Below are positions 38,849-48,348 of a DNA stretch of 64,000 bases, in pieces. A program made the position numbers and the translations under genes. The stretch is from Candidatus Acidulidesulfobacter diazotrophicus (GTDB lineage Bacteria; SZUA-79; Acidulodesulfobacterales; Acidulodesulfobacteraceae), in contig SGBB01000006.1 in the NCBI GenBank assembly GCA_004195025.1, positions 56,798-120,797 of the forward strand, written 5' to 3'. Position 1 is the stretch's first letter. Every line of letters begins with the position of its first letter. The notes beneath the pieces are model-generated. The model was not told the DNA's origin. It worked only from the letters and a program-made list of their open reading frames with translations, and ran no database searches.

Positions 38849-39079
38849 TTATTCGTTTGCAGCTTTATCTCTGTATTCTTTATCCCTGAATCCCATGTGG
38901 ACGAGTATATCGTATAACCTATCCATTCTGTCGTTTAAAGATTTATTGTTTTCTTTAATTTCATCTGATAGCCTATCCATTTTATCGGATAATTTTTCAA
39001 TCTTTTTGTCCGTATGAACATAAACCCCGATGACAAATCCAAGCGTAATTAAAAGCACACCTAAACTTATGTAATGCAT
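38849..39079 (-). CDS. Small membrane protein with coiled coil, unknown function
   Basis: 76 residues: one N-terminal membrane helix (ISLGVLLITLGFVIGVYV, about 4-21) followed by a charged coiled coil (about 28-60) in which KLSDKMDRLSDEI and SLNDRMDRLYDIL are heptad-like repeats. The C-terminus is hydrophilic and cytoplasmic or periplasmic. GGGGG lies about six bases before the ATG. It is the only convincing gene between the two tRNA-Leu copies, so it is probable cargo of the lost element. I recognise no family. Confidence 0.6.
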   Translation of the reverse strand: MHYISLGVLLITLGFVIGVYVHTDKKIEKLSDKMDRLSDEIKENNKSLNDRMDRLYDILVHMGFRDKEYRDKAANE

Positions 39080-39179
39080 AATACCCCCGATTAAATTAAT
39101 CCTTTCAATAAATTATACAACTGATATTTAAAATAATAAAGGTATTTTTTTCTTGACTGCCTGTTTGACTTTAATACTC

Positions 39180-39300
39180 TTGATGAGTAAGCTATCGGCG
39201 GGCAAGCCGAGTGAAGCAGGGCAGGAATAAGGGATTTTCAGAGAAAATCGCCTGCCGAGAGAGAATGCTAATGATTAAAATATTGCAAGGGACAAATAAT
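39180..39300. other. Structured segment inside the att-flanked region
   Basis: Less AT-rich than its surroundings. The hairpin GGGATTTTC-AGA-GAAAATCGCC sits within an outer GGCAGG/CCTGCC pairing at about 39218-39256. It may be a terminator or part of a recombination site. Confidence 0.35.
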
Positions 39301-39431
39301 CTTTATATTATATTATTTAAAGGCAAGAAAATAAATAGAAAAATAAAATAATTTTTTTAATAATGTGACATTATCATATAATTAATCTATCTCAATAGCA
39401 TTTGCTATCATATAAAACCGACATATTCAAG

Positions 39432-39460
39432 CGGGAGTAAAGGAATAAATAAATCGGATA
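39432..39460 (-). repeat. 3'-end motif TATCCGATTTATTTATTCC, copy 2
   Basis: Begins 12 bases past the CCA end of tRNA-Leu. It matches 11644-11671 over 28 bases with two or three differences. Confidence 0.6.
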
Positions 39461-39472
39461 GCTTGACCAATG

Positions 39473-39557
39473 TGGTGCGAAAGGGGGGACTTGAACCCCC
39501 ATGGATTACTCCGCTGGATTCTAAGTCCAGTGCGTATACCAATTCCGCCACTTTCGC
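39473..39557 (-). tRNA. tRNA-Leu (anticodon TAG)
   Basis: 85 nt with encoded CCA. Acceptor GCGAAAG pairs with CTTTCGC. The anticodon loop CTTAGAA gives TAG (reads CUA). The long variable arm marks a class II tRNA, and the T-arm is GGGGG-TTCAAGT-CCCCC. D-arm GGCGGAATTGGTATACGC is typical of Leu. Confidence 0.95.
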
Positions 39558-39576
39558 AAAATTTCAATAAAAAATT

Positions 39577-39605
39577 ATTATAATATATTTTTACATAATT
39601 GTATA
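39577..39605 (-). promoter_or_regulatory. Promoter of tRNA-Leu
   Basis: On the minus strand TATACA, 17 bases, TATAAT, then about 20 bases to the tRNA 5' end. The -10 is perfect, the -35 weak. Confidence 0.55.
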
Positions 39606-39653
39606 TAATTATGCTATAATATTTTTGACGATAATCATTTAGCTTTACTTTCA

Positions 39654-39682
39654 ACTTAAGTTTAAGTTTAAGTTTAAGTTTA
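39654..39682. repeat. TTTAAG hexamer tract
   Basis: Four to five AAGTTT units between tRNA-Leu and queA. No gene. Confidence 0.8.
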
Positions 39683-39817
39683 ATAAGTTTAAATAGTTTA
39701 TTTAAAGGTAACGTACAAAAAGGATAAATATCCGCTGCCGATTAATTTTAATTTTATATAATAATATACATAATATACAATAGATATATAATAACATAAC
39801 TTAAATTATTTATTTAT

Positions 39818-41008
39818 ATGGATTTAGAAGATTTTAATTATCTTTTTGATGAAAAATTAATCGCAAAATATCCGCTCAAAAATAGAGACGAATCAAAACT
39901 TCTTGCAGTAGATATAAAAAAATTTAAAATAGAACATAGAAAATTTTATGACATTATTGATTATATTAATCCCGGCGATGTCATAGCGGTTAACAGCTCT
40001 TATGTTAAAAAAGCCCGTATATTCGGCAAGAGAAAAACGGGCGGCAAAGTTGAAATTTTCGTCTTAGATTTTCCAAATGAAATTACTTTTCCTCTTAAAT
40101 TAAAATGCTTAATAAAAACTCATAAAAAAATTAAAGAAAATGAACTAATTATTATTTCGCCGATAAACAACAATAAGATAAACAATAAAAAAAATACCGC
40201 CAATAGCACAAATACCACAAATATATTAGAATATACGGACTTTGAAGAAAACAGCAATGATAATGACAACACCAATAATGTTAACGATAATGATCATGAA
40301 ATCTCTATTACGGCTTCAAACTGCTTCGGAAAAGGCGAATGGGAGATAATAATTCAAAACGAAAACGATTATAATTTTATATTTGACAACTGCTCCGCCG
40401 TTCCGCTGCCGCCTTATATAAAAAGGCAAACGGATAAAAACGATGAAGTTTATTATCAGACAATATATGCAAATAAAGACTCCGGTTTTTCTGTCGCAGC
40501 TCCTACCGCAGGACTTCATTTTACGGAAAAACTTATTAATAAAATAAAAAATAAGGGCGGTATTTTTACCGATATTTCATTAAATATCGGATTAGGAACA
40601 TTCGAACCCGTAAGAGAGAGAAATATTACAAATCATAATATGCACGAAGAAAGGTATAAAATATCTAAAGAAACCGCAAATGCAATTAATAACGCGGTCA
40701 AAAACGGCAATAAAATAATAGCAACTGGAACTTCATCCGTAAGATGCTTAGAATCTTCAACCGACGTTGACGGTGCCGTTCATTCCGAAAATGATGCAAT
40801 TACTTCATTATATATATATCCAGGCTATAAATTTAAAATAACTAAAAATTTAATAACTAATTTTCATCAGCCGAAATCTTCGCTTTTTATAATGATCAGC
40901 GCATTAATCGGCTTAGATAAAATGAAAATATTATATGAAGAAGCAATAAATAATGACTATAAATTTTTTAGTTACGGCGATGCAATGTTTTTGTATAATA
41001 TTGATTAA
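39818..41008 (+). CDS. queA: S-adenosylmethionine:tRNA ribosyltransferase-isomerase
   Basis: Transfers and rearranges the ribose of SAM onto preQ1 in tRNA, giving epoxyqueuosine. Family marks: FDEKLIAKYPLKNRDESKLL, GDVIAVNSSYVKKARI, VPLPPYIKR, TVYANKDSG-like sequence (TIYANKDSGFSVAAPTAGLH), GTFEPVRERNITNHNMHEE and TNFHQPKSSLFIM. Length is 396 versus about 345, owing to an Asn/Asp/Thr-rich insert at about 118-165. It is the first plus-strand gene after the strand switch and lies 240 bases before tgt, whose product acts one step earlier. Confidence 0.95.
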   Translation: MDLEDFNYLFDEKLIAKYPLKNRDESKLLAVDIKKFKIEHRKFYDIIDYINPGDVIAVNSSYVKKARIFGKRKTGGKVEIFVLDFPNEITFPLKLKCLIKTHKKIKENELIIISPINNNKINNKKNTANSTNTTNILEYTDFEENSNDNDNTNNVNDNDHEISITASNCFGKGEWEIIIQNENDYNFIFDNCSAVPLPPYIKRQTDKNDEVYYQTIYANKDSGFSVAAPTAGLHFTEKLINKIKNKGGIFTDISLNIGLGTFEPVRERNITNHNMHEERYKISKETANAINNAVKNGNKIIATGTSSVRCLESSTDVDGAVHSENDAITSLYIYPGYKFKITKNLITNFHQPKSSLFIMISALIGLDKMKILYEEAINNDYKFFSYGDAMFLYNID

Positions 41009-41098
41009 ATAAAAAAACAACATATTTATTTATTTAATTTTATTTAATTTTATTTAATTTTGAGATAATAATATATTTTTGTTAAACCTCATAAAGTC

Positions 41099-41118
41099 AT
41101 TCCCGCGAAAGCGGGAAT
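41099..41118. repeat. Solo GC palindrome of the repeat family
   Basis: ATTCCCGCGAAAGCGGGAAT preceded by AAAGTC, between queA and tgt. It is the core hairpin of the composite elements without their terminal repeats, though TTCTATTGCAAGATTAAA at 41147 may be a worn right end. Confidence 0.7.
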
Positions 41119-41249
41119 ATATATATAAATATATAAATATATAAAGTTCTATTGCAAGATTAAATTATACTAATGCGCAATACAATATATTAAAATATAC
41201 AAATATTAATAATGATATATAAATATTAAGAGTTTGAAATTAACCGATT

Positions 41250-42353
41250 ATGTTTGAAATTTTAAAAAAAGATTCTAAAAGTAAGGCGAGATTAGGCAAA
41301 TTACATACCCAAAACGGAATAATAGATACGCCTGTTTTTATGCCTGTCGGAACTTTAGGCACTGTTAAATCTGTTTCTCCTTTAGAACTTTACAATGAAG
41401 GATTTAAAATAATGCTTTCAAACACTTACCATCTTTTTTTACGACCGGGAATGGAAGTTATTGAAAAATTCGGCTCTCTTAGAAATTTTATAAATTATAA
41501 AGGCGCAATACTCACGGATTCAGGCGGCTTTCAAATATTTAGTCTTGCTAAATTCGCAAAAATTAGCGACGACAGCGTTGAGTTTATGTCTCATATTGAC
41601 GGCGCAATTCATGTTTTTACGCCTGAAAAAGTAGTTAAACTTCAGGAAGTTTTTGATTCTGATATAATAATGCCTCTTGATGTTTTCTCCGGTCCCGAGG
41701 CATCAAAAAGCAGAGCGGAAAAAGATCTTGATATAACTTTAAAATGGGCTGAAATATCAATCAACGCAAAAAATAAAGAAAAGAATAATTTAATTTTTTT
41801 AATATCTCAAGGCAATTTTTTTGAAGATTTAAGAGAAAAATCTGCAATATATTTATCGGAACTAAATGCAGACGGATATGCGATAGGCGGACTTGCAGTT
41901 GGGGAAGACAAAGAAACAATGTATAATATGCTTAATATTTCCGCTTCGAAATTGCCTGAAAATAAACCGAGATATTTAATGGGGGTTGGCACTCCTGAAG
42001 ATATAATAACCGCGGTAAGTCTCGGCGTTGATATGTTTGACTGTGTTTTGCCTACAAGAAACGCGAGAACCGGATCCGTATTTACATCTAAAGGAAATTT
42101 AAATATTAAAAATTCTATTCATAAATTTGAAAAACAACCTATAGACGATGAATGCAATTGCTATGCTTGTTCAAATTTTTCAAGAGCGTATTTAAGACAT
42201 GTTTTTATGAGCAAAGAAATATTTTCACAGAGACTTTTAACAATACATAACCTTCATTTCTATCAAAATATGATATTTAATATTAGGCAATCTATTAATA
42301 ACGATAATTTTATGAACTATAAAAATAATTTTTTAGAAAAAAGACTAAAATAA
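41250..42353 (+). CDS. tgt: tRNA-guanine transglycosylase
   Basis: Exchanges guanine 34 for preQ1 in Asp, Asn, His and Tyr tRNAs. Asp 90 in LTDSGGFQIF is the general base and Asp 264 in VDMFDCVLPTRNART the nucleophile, at the E. coli numbering. Zinc ligands are C302, C304, C307 (CNCYAC) and H333. It is 367 residues, normal length without insert, unlike QueA next door. Confidence 0.97.
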   Translation: MFEILKKDSKSKARLGKLHTQNGIIDTPVFMPVGTLGTVKSVSPLELYNEGFKIMLSNTYHLFLRPGMEVIEKFGSLRNFINYKGAILTDSGGFQIFSLAKFAKISDDSVEFMSHIDGAIHVFTPEKVVKLQEVFDSDIIMPLDVFSGPEASKSRAEKDLDITLKWAEISINAKNKEKNNLIFLISQGNFFEDLREKSAIYLSELNADGYAIGGLAVGEDKETMYNMLNISASKLPENKPRYLMGVGTPEDIITAVSLGVDMFDCVLPTRNARTGSVFTSKGNLNIKNSIHKFEKQPIDDECNCYACSNFSRAYLRHVFMSKEIFSQRLLTIHNLHFYQNMIFNIRQSINNDNFMNYKNNFLEKRLK

Positions 42354-42662
42354 ACTTTATTTCTCATTTATTTTTTCATTTATCCTTTACTTTAATTAAA
42401 AATTTAAATAGAATAATAAATTAAAATAAAACGAAACAATTTATAATAACTTAATAAATAAATAGATAAATAATAATTAATATAGATAAAACAACTTTAA
42501 TAGCTAATTATTAATTTTCTATTACATAATTTAAAAGATTTATCAGATGTGGGTAAAAATTTAAGTGCATAATAGCTAATTATTAATTTTCTATTACATG
42601 ATTAAACAGATTCAAAGTGTATCAACATTAACTTAATTAAAAAATAAAAAAAAGGGAAAAAA
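42354..42662. repeat. Spacer with a 29-bp direct repeat
   Basis: AATAGCTAATTATTAATTTT plus CTATTACAT occurs at 42499-42527 and 42571-42599, 72 bases apart. The remainder is AT-rich without gene signals until yajC. Confidence 0.7.
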
Positions 42663-43004
42663 ATGAAAATTCTATCTTATGTATTTAATTTATTTGATGC
42701 CACAAAGGCTTATGCTGCTCCTGCAGCCGGCGGAGGAAGTTCTTTGCAGTCGGAAATTTGGAGTTTTGCGCCGCTTATTGCAATAGTGGTTATTTTTTAT
42801 CTTCTAGTAATATTGCCTCAGCAAAAAAGAACGAAAGATCATAAAAAAATGATTGATTCTTTAAAGATAGGTGATCAAGTAATAACAAACGGAGGCATAT
42901 ACGGCGTAGTATCAGGAATAGCCGATCAGGTATTTACTCTTGAAATAGCCAAAGACGTCAAAATTAAAGTTGCAAAAAATACTATAGCGACTAAAGCATC
43001 TTGA
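42663..43004 (+). CDS. yajC: Preprotein translocase subunit YajC
   Basis: 113-residue single-span inner-membrane protein of the SecDF-YajC complex. The membrane helix is PLIAIVVIFYLLVILPQQKR (about 37-56), followed by the family block KDHKKMIDSLKIGDQVITNGG. The N-terminal extension with Ala/Gly-rich TKAYAAPAAGGG resembles an export segment. It is the first of yajC-secD-secF, but a composite repeat element of about 310 bp now lies between it and secD. Confidence 0.93.
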   Translation: MKILSYVFNLFDATKAYAAPAAGGGSSLQSEIWSFAPLIAIVVIFYLLVILPQQKRTKDHKKMIDSLKIGDQVITNGGIYGVVSGIADQVFTLEIAKDVKIKVAKNTIATKAS

Positions 43005-43081
43005 TCTTTATAAATTATCTTTATAAATAAATTAAATAAAATTAAATTCTTATAGTTTCTATTCTATAGCAAGATTAAGCC

Positions 43082-43388
43082 TTAATCCTGCTATAGAAAC
43101 TATCAATGATATTTTAATAATAAGCAATACTGGATTCCCGCTTTCGCAGGAATGACATCTAACGGGTGAACTTTTAAAATCCATTAAAGTTACTCCCGCG
43201 AAAACGGGAAAGTTCCGAAGATAGAAACGCATGCCGTTTCTGCTCACGAGGCTACAAGCCGAGAGCGAAGCGGGAATACAGAAAATAAATTTCTATAATA
43301 AATTTTTATCTTTATTAATACATTAATACTTAATTTTTTATGAGAGCGAAGCGGGAATACAGAAAATAAATTTCTATGGAAGGATTAA
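43082..43388. repeat. Composite inverted-repeat element between yajC and secD
   Basis: Left end TTAATCCTGCTATAGAAACT then ATCAATGATATTTTAATAATA is almost identical to the left end at 23737. The right end TTTCTATGGAAGGATTAA matches that at 30963. The right part is internally duplicated (GAGAGCGAAGCGGGAATACA at about 43260 and 43342). Core hairpin ATTCCCGCTTTCGCAGGAAT. Confidence 0.85.
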
Positions 43389-43570
43389 AGATAATAATTG
43401 ATATAATTTTTAATTTGCATTAATATGCTACAATGTTTAAACTTGTCTAGTTATCATTAATTATCATTAAACAAGTTTATATAATTGTTAATTTGCTTTG
43501 CATTGGTCTTATTTAATTTTGTCTAAGTTATCATCGATAAATAACAATAAAGAGGGTTATTTTCAATATT

Positions 43571-45136
43571 ATGAAACCTGTGAGAACAAGAGTAATTCTT
43601 ATAACAGTTTTAATTATCATATCTCTATTTTCAATAGTTCCGTCAATTTATCCTAATACGCCTTCGTGGTGGAAAGCGGCTATCGGAAACGCTGAAATGC
43701 ATCTTGGATTAGATCTCCAAGGGGGTCTGTATCTTATTGAAAAGGTTGAGACTAATAAAGCTATTAATGACAAATTATATAAAGATTATTCAGATATTGC
43801 CATTTTCGTCGGTTCAAAAGGTTTTAACAAAAATAACTTAGTTTACAATAAAAATTATTTGTTGATTAAAGGAAAACTTTTAAAAAATAATTCGCTTTTA
43901 ATGAAATTTATTTCTAAACGGCATCCTTCTTTAAAGCTTGTTAAAAATAAAATAATATTTAAAAAATCGGCGGTAGTATTATTCAAGAAAGAAGCAGTCA
44001 GCGGCGCGCTGGAAGTTATGCGCAACAGGATAGACCAGTTCGGTTTAATAAATCCTAATATCGCAAGACAGGGGAAAAATACTATTGTTCTTGAACTGCC
44101 GGGTGTGAAGAATGTAAAACAAGCCGTTAGCCTGATAGGTAAAACTGCCAGATTAACTTTTCAGCTTGTCAATTATAAACATAGTCTAAAAAAAGTTTCT
44201 GCAGGCAAGCTGCCTAAGGGCTATGAAATTTTATACCATACTACTTATAATAAATATACCCATAAAACTACAAAAAGACCTTACCTGATTAATAAAACCG
44301 TTTTAATGAGCGGAGCTAATATTTCAAGCGCAAATGTTCAAATAAATCAGTATAACCAGCCGATAGTCTCTATTTCATTTAATTCAAAGGGAACAAAAGA
44401 ATTTGCCGCTATTACTACAAAATATACTGGGAAAAGACTTGCTATTATATTAGACCATAATGTAAATTCTGCCCCTGTTATTGAAGAACCGATTACCGGA
44501 GGAAGCGCTACTATTTCCGGAAATTTCACTATGGCAAAAGCCAATGACCTTGCTATTGCTCTTCGCTCAGGCGCTCTTCCAGCTCCCGTAAAAATACTTC
44601 AGGATGAGACAATAGGACCTACGCTCGGAGCCGATTCTATACATGACGGTATTGTTGCCGCAATAGTCGGTCTGATTCTTGTTGTCGGGTTTATGGTGTT
44701 TTATTATAAATTATCGGGGTTAATAGCAGATTTTGCTTTAATAGAAAATATTCTTTTTCTTATGGCTGCTCTTGCCCTTTTCGGCGCTACATTGACATTA
44801 CCAGGTATCGCAGGCATAATCCTAACTATAGGTATGGCGGTCGACGCCAATGTTCTTATATTTGAAAGAATAAGAGAAGAACTTAGAGAAAATAAGCCTA
44901 TTCCCATTGCAATAGAAAACGGCTATAATAAAGCATTTTTTACCATACTTGATTCGCATGTTACCGCATTAATAACAGCCGCCGTTCTTTTTTATTTTGG
45001 CTCAGGACCTATTAAAGGATTTGCCATCACTCTTTCGTTGGGTATTATCATTAATCTATTCACTTCTTTAGTGGGAACAAAGGTAATTTTCGATATTATC
45101 GCAAATAAGAAAAAACTTGAAAAATTAAGTATATAA
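43571..45136 (+). CDS. secD: Protein translocase subunit SecD
   Basis: Proton-driven accessory of Sec export. N-terminal helix (about 8-25), LGLDLQGGLYLI (D1 motif), a large periplasmic P1 region with RNRIDQFGLINPNIARQG and GSATISGNF, then six membrane spans with ILTIGMAVDANVLIFERIREEL (D4) and the FTSLVGTKVIFD end. At 521 residues it is ordinary. The periplasmic part has a Lys/Asn-rich stretch (about 75-115). It lies 13 bases before secF. Confidence 0.96.
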   Translation: MKPVRTRVILITVLIIISLFSIVPSIYPNTPSWWKAAIGNAEMHLGLDLQGGLYLIEKVETNKAINDKLYKDYSDIAIFVGSKGFNKNNLVYNKNYLLIKGKLLKNNSLLMKFISKRHPSLKLVKNKIIFKKSAVVLFKKEAVSGALEVMRNRIDQFGLINPNIARQGKNTIVLELPGVKNVKQAVSLIGKTARLTFQLVNYKHSLKKVSAGKLPKGYEILYHTTYNKYTHKTTKRPYLINKTVLMSGANISSANVQINQYNQPIVSISFNSKGTKEFAAITTKYTGKRLAIILDHNVNSAPVIEEPITGGSATISGNFTMAKANDLAIALRSGALPAPVKILQDETIGPTLGADSIHDGIVAAIVGLILVVGFMVFYYKLSGLIADFALIENILFLMAALALFGATLTLPGIAGIILTIGMAVDANVLIFERIREELRENKPIPIAIENGYNKAFFTILDSHVTALITAAVLFYFGSGPIKGFAITLSLGIIINLFTSLVGTKVIFDIIANKKKLEKLSI

Positions 45137-45149
45137 GGAGCCGATAAAA

Positions 45150-46061
45150 GTGGAATTTATAAGAAATACACATTTTGATTTTCTTGGAAAAAAGAAAATT
45201 GCCTTTGCGATATCTTCCGTGCTTGTTGTTCTCGGAATAATTGAAGTCATAATGATGCTTCTCGGAACAGCCAATATAGGCATAGATTTTACAGGCGGCT
45301 TAACAATGCAGCTCTTTTTTAAACATAAAATAAATGTTCCTTTAGTTAGAAAATCATTAATCACAAAAGGATTTAAGGATATAAAAATTATAAAATTTAA
45401 AGGAAAAAATGAATATATTATTAAAACAAAACTAGTCGGAAACAACATTACCGCATATGCAAATAAATTAGAATCTATAATAAGAAAATCTTCTCCTAAA
45501 AATTCGTTTAAAGTTATAAGTAAAGAAATGGTGGGTCCTTCCGTAGGCAGCACTATGACTAAAGACGCTATTATTGCAATAATTATTGCAATAATAAGTA
45601 TTTTCATATATATAACATGGAGATTCGAATTTAGATTCGGAGCGGCAGCGGCAATCGGGCTTGCGCATGACACCCTTGCCCTTCTTGGAATTATATTTAT
45701 ATTTGACAAAGAAATTACGCTTCTTGTTATAACTGCTTTATTGACTGTTGCGGGATATTCTTTAACGGATAAAGTAGTTGTTTTTGATAGAATAAGAGAA
45801 AATCTTAAACTTGAAAGTGAACAAGAAAAATCTATCAATTTAAATAATTTAGTCAATAAAAGCATAAATGAAGTTTTAACAAGAACCGTAGTAACTGCAT
45901 TAACTGTTGTTCTGGTTGTTTTATCATTGTTTTTTCTTGGCGGATCGGTGCTTCATAATTTTGCGTTTACATTACTATTCGGCATTATAATCGGAACATA
46001 TTCCTCAATTTTCATTGCAAGTCCTATTATGGTAATTTTCAATGAAAAATATTACAAATAA
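45150..46061 (+). CDS. secF: Protein translocase subunit SecF
   Basis: Partner of SecD, six membrane spans. GIDFTGGLTMQLFF is the F1 motif, VAGYSLTDKVVVFDRIRENL the conserved F4 segment and FTLLFGIIIGTYSSIFIASP the last spans. The start is GTG (45150), with AAGGAG nine bases upstream and just after the secD stop. Its 3' end overlaps the recJ start by 20 bases, so translation of the two is coupled. Confidence 0.96.
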   Translation: MEFIRNTHFDFLGKKKIAFAISSVLVVLGIIEVIMMLLGTANIGIDFTGGLTMQLFFKHKINVPLVRKSLITKGFKDIKIIKFKGKNEYIIKTKLVGNNITAYANKLESIIRKSSPKNSFKVISKEMVGPSVGSTMTKDAIIAIIIAIISIFIYITWRFEFRFGAAAAIGLAHDTLALLGIIFIFDKEITLLVITALLTVAGYSLTDKVVVFDRIRENLKLESEQEKSINLNNLVNKSINEVLTRTVVTALTVVLVVLSLFFLGGSVLHNFAFTLLFGIIIGTYSSIFIASPIMVIFNEKYYK

Positions 46062-48348
46062 TAATGAAAATGACAATATAGGCATACACAATTTAAATAA
46101 TGAAAGCCACAATAATAATGAATTAATTTTTTCATTAATAAAGAATAATTTAGAAAAATTTCAATTAAATAATCCTGCCAAGTCTATTATTTTAAAAAGA
46201 ATATTTTCTCAGCTTATTTTTGAACCGGCATTTTTAAGACTAATATTAGACAAAAGAGAAGATACTGCGGTTAAATCTGCTAATATGCCTGAACATTCAG
46301 AAAATGCAAATGTTTGCCTTAATCCAGGATCAGCAGAACTTAATATTATTAATATTACTCCAAAACAAAATAATATTGCCGCCGATATTTTAGATAATTA
46401 TATTTATAATTATATATTAAATTATATAAATCCTTCATTAAAAAACCTTCATAATCCATTTCTTATGAAAGATATGGATAAAGCTGTAAACCGAATAACT
46501 AAAGCGTTAGTTAACGACGAAAAAATCTGTGTTTTTGGGGATTATGACGTTGACGGAATTACCGCTACATCTTTTTTAGTTCTTTTTCTTAGAGAAATTA
46601 ATAAACATATTGTAAAAGTTAACAATGATACGCAAAATATAAAAACCGACAACGTTATAAATAATAATTATAATAATATTGATAATAATTTAGACAATAA
46701 GATAAGCAATAATATAGACAGTAACGCACAAAGTATAAATAATAAAGACGGCATAAATCATAACAATATAGACAACGGCGAAACAATAATATATAAAATT
46801 CCCGATAGGATTAAACATGGCTATGGACTCGGCATTGAACCGATAAATGAACTTATAAGCGATAATGATATTATAAACGGCATCGGCATCGGTAAAGGTA
46901 AAAATATTTCTTTAATAATAACGGTTGACCTTGGTATCAGCAACTATGAGCCTGTTGTTTATGCAAATTCTAAAAACATAGACGTAATTATATGCGATCA
47001 CCATGAAATTCCTGAAAAAATTCCGCCTGCCGCTGCGATACTTAATCCTAAGCAAGAAAACGACAAATTTCCTTTTAAATTTTTACCGGGTGTCGGCATT
47101 GCGTTTAACCTTGCAATGGCTCTAAGAAAAAAACTTTTTGATGACGGTTTAATAAATTCATACCCAAATTTAAAAGACTTCCTTGACATTGTATGTATCG
47201 GTATTGTAGGCGATATTGTGCCTATGTATGATGAAAACAGGATATTAGTCTCTTATGGTCTAAAAAAAATTAATAGCGACCCGAGACCAGGGATAAAAGA
47301 ATTAAAAAAAATCTGCAATCTTCGTTTTGACAATGTAACGGAATCGGATATCGCATGGAAAATTGCTCCAAAAATTAATTCATCGGGCAGGGTCGGAAAT
47401 CCGAATATAGCTATTGAACTTCTAATATCTCAAGATTATGAAAAGGCAAGAACTTTAGCATTAAAATTAGACGAACTTAATAAAAAAAGAAAAAAATTAG
47501 AAACTGAATGTTTTAACAAGGCAATTATAAAAATAAATCAAATAAATAATGCTTCGGACAATTTTATTCCGATGCTTATTTTGTTTGATGATTCGTGGCA
47601 TCCAGGGGTTATTGGCATAGCGTCTTCAAGACTATCGGAATATTTAATGAAACCGGTTTTACTGTTATCGGGATACAAAGAAGATATTTTTATAGGCTCT
47701 GCCAGGTCATACGGCAATATTGATATTTATTACATTTTAAAGCAATTTGATAATTTTTTTATAAAATTTGGCGGACATAAGTTAGCATGCGGTCTGAGCA
47801 TTAAAAAAAGCGAATTTAATAAATTTATTGAAGCCGTAAAAAAATTTGGGGAAAGTGATTTGAATAATCTTAAATCAAATAATGCCGATATAAAATTTAA
47901 TTACGACGAGGAACTATCAATAGGCAATATAAATAATGAACTGATAAATAAGCTGAAACTGATGGCACCCTATGGGGTGCTTAATGAACAGCCTAAATTT
48001 TGTATGAAAAATCCGTTAATAGACAATATTATAACAAGAAAAGTAAAAAATTCTTATAATTCCTATAACAATATCGGTTCAGAAAATACAAATCATAATC
48101 CCGCAAATAAAGTATTAAATAATAATTCAAATTCTAATTTTAAAAAAATTATAAGCAATGAATATTTTACATGCGATATATTAAATTGCAGCGATAAAAA
48201 TAAAAAATCAAATAAAGCTATTATTTTTAAAAATATATCTTGCTTCAGAACCGAAGATTTTGATTTTAATAATTTTAACAATAAAACGGTTAATAGCATA
48301 ATATTTGAATTTTTTAATAATTATATTAAAATATTAGATATTAATTAA
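46042..48348 (+). CDS. recJ: Single-stranded-DNA-specific exonuclease RecJ
   Basis: 5'-3' exonuclease of recombination and mismatch repair, DHH phosphoesterase family. Motif I GDYDVDG (D167, D169, D171), motif II VDLGIS, motif III DHH at 319-321 and the GVGIAFNLA region. The DHHA1 domain with SARSYGNIDIYYILKQF and FGGHKLACGLS follows. Length is 768 against about 570: Asn-rich inserts occupy about 195-255 (right after the first catalytic motif) and about 675-725, and the N-terminus is Asn-rich too. The ATG lies inside the secF end. Confidence 0.94.
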   Translation: MKNITNNNENDNIGIHNLNNESHNNNELIFSLIKNNLEKFQLNNPAKSIILKRIFSQLIFEPAFLRLILDKREDTAVKSANMPEHSENANVCLNPGSAELNIINITPKQNNIAADILDNYIYNYILNYINPSLKNLHNPFLMKDMDKAVNRITKALVNDEKICVFGDYDVDGITATSFLVLFLREINKHIVKVNNDTQNIKTDNVINNNYNNIDNNLDNKISNNIDSNAQSINNKDGINHNNIDNGETIIYKIPDRIKHGYGLGIEPINELISDNDIINGIGIGKGKNISLIITVDLGISNYEPVVYANSKNIDVIICDHHEIPEKIPPAAAILNPKQENDKFPFKFLPGVGIAFNLAMALRKKLFDDGLINSYPNLKDFLDIVCIGIVGDIVPMYDENRILVSYGLKKINSDPRPGIKELKKICNLRFDNVTESDIAWKIAPKINSSGRVGNPNIAIELLISQDYEKARTLALKLDELNKKRKKLETECFNKAIIKINQINNASDNFIPMLILFDDSWHPGVIGIASSRLSEYLMKPVLLLSGYKEDIFIGSARSYGNIDIYYILKQFDNFFIKFGGHKLACGLSIKKSEFNKFIEAVKKFGESDLNNLKSNNADIKFNYDEELSIGNINNELINKLKLMAPYGVLNEQPKFCMKNPLIDNIITRKVKNSYNSYNNIGSENTNHNPANKVLNNNSNSNFKKIISNEYFTCDILNCSDKNKKSNKAIIFKNISCFRTEDFDFNNFNNKTVNSIIFEFFNNYIKILDIN

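Noticed and set aside
39427..39654. 75-codon minus-strand open frame
   Set aside because: It reads through the tRNA-Leu gene and its flanks, so it is incidental.
43059..43247. 62-codon minus-strand open frame between yajC and secD
   Set aside because: Translation of the repeat core, matching the frame at 26888; not a gene.
45125..45865. Minus-strand 246-codon frame over secF
   Set aside because: Antisense shadow of a conserved membrane gene; its hydrophobicity is a mirror effect.
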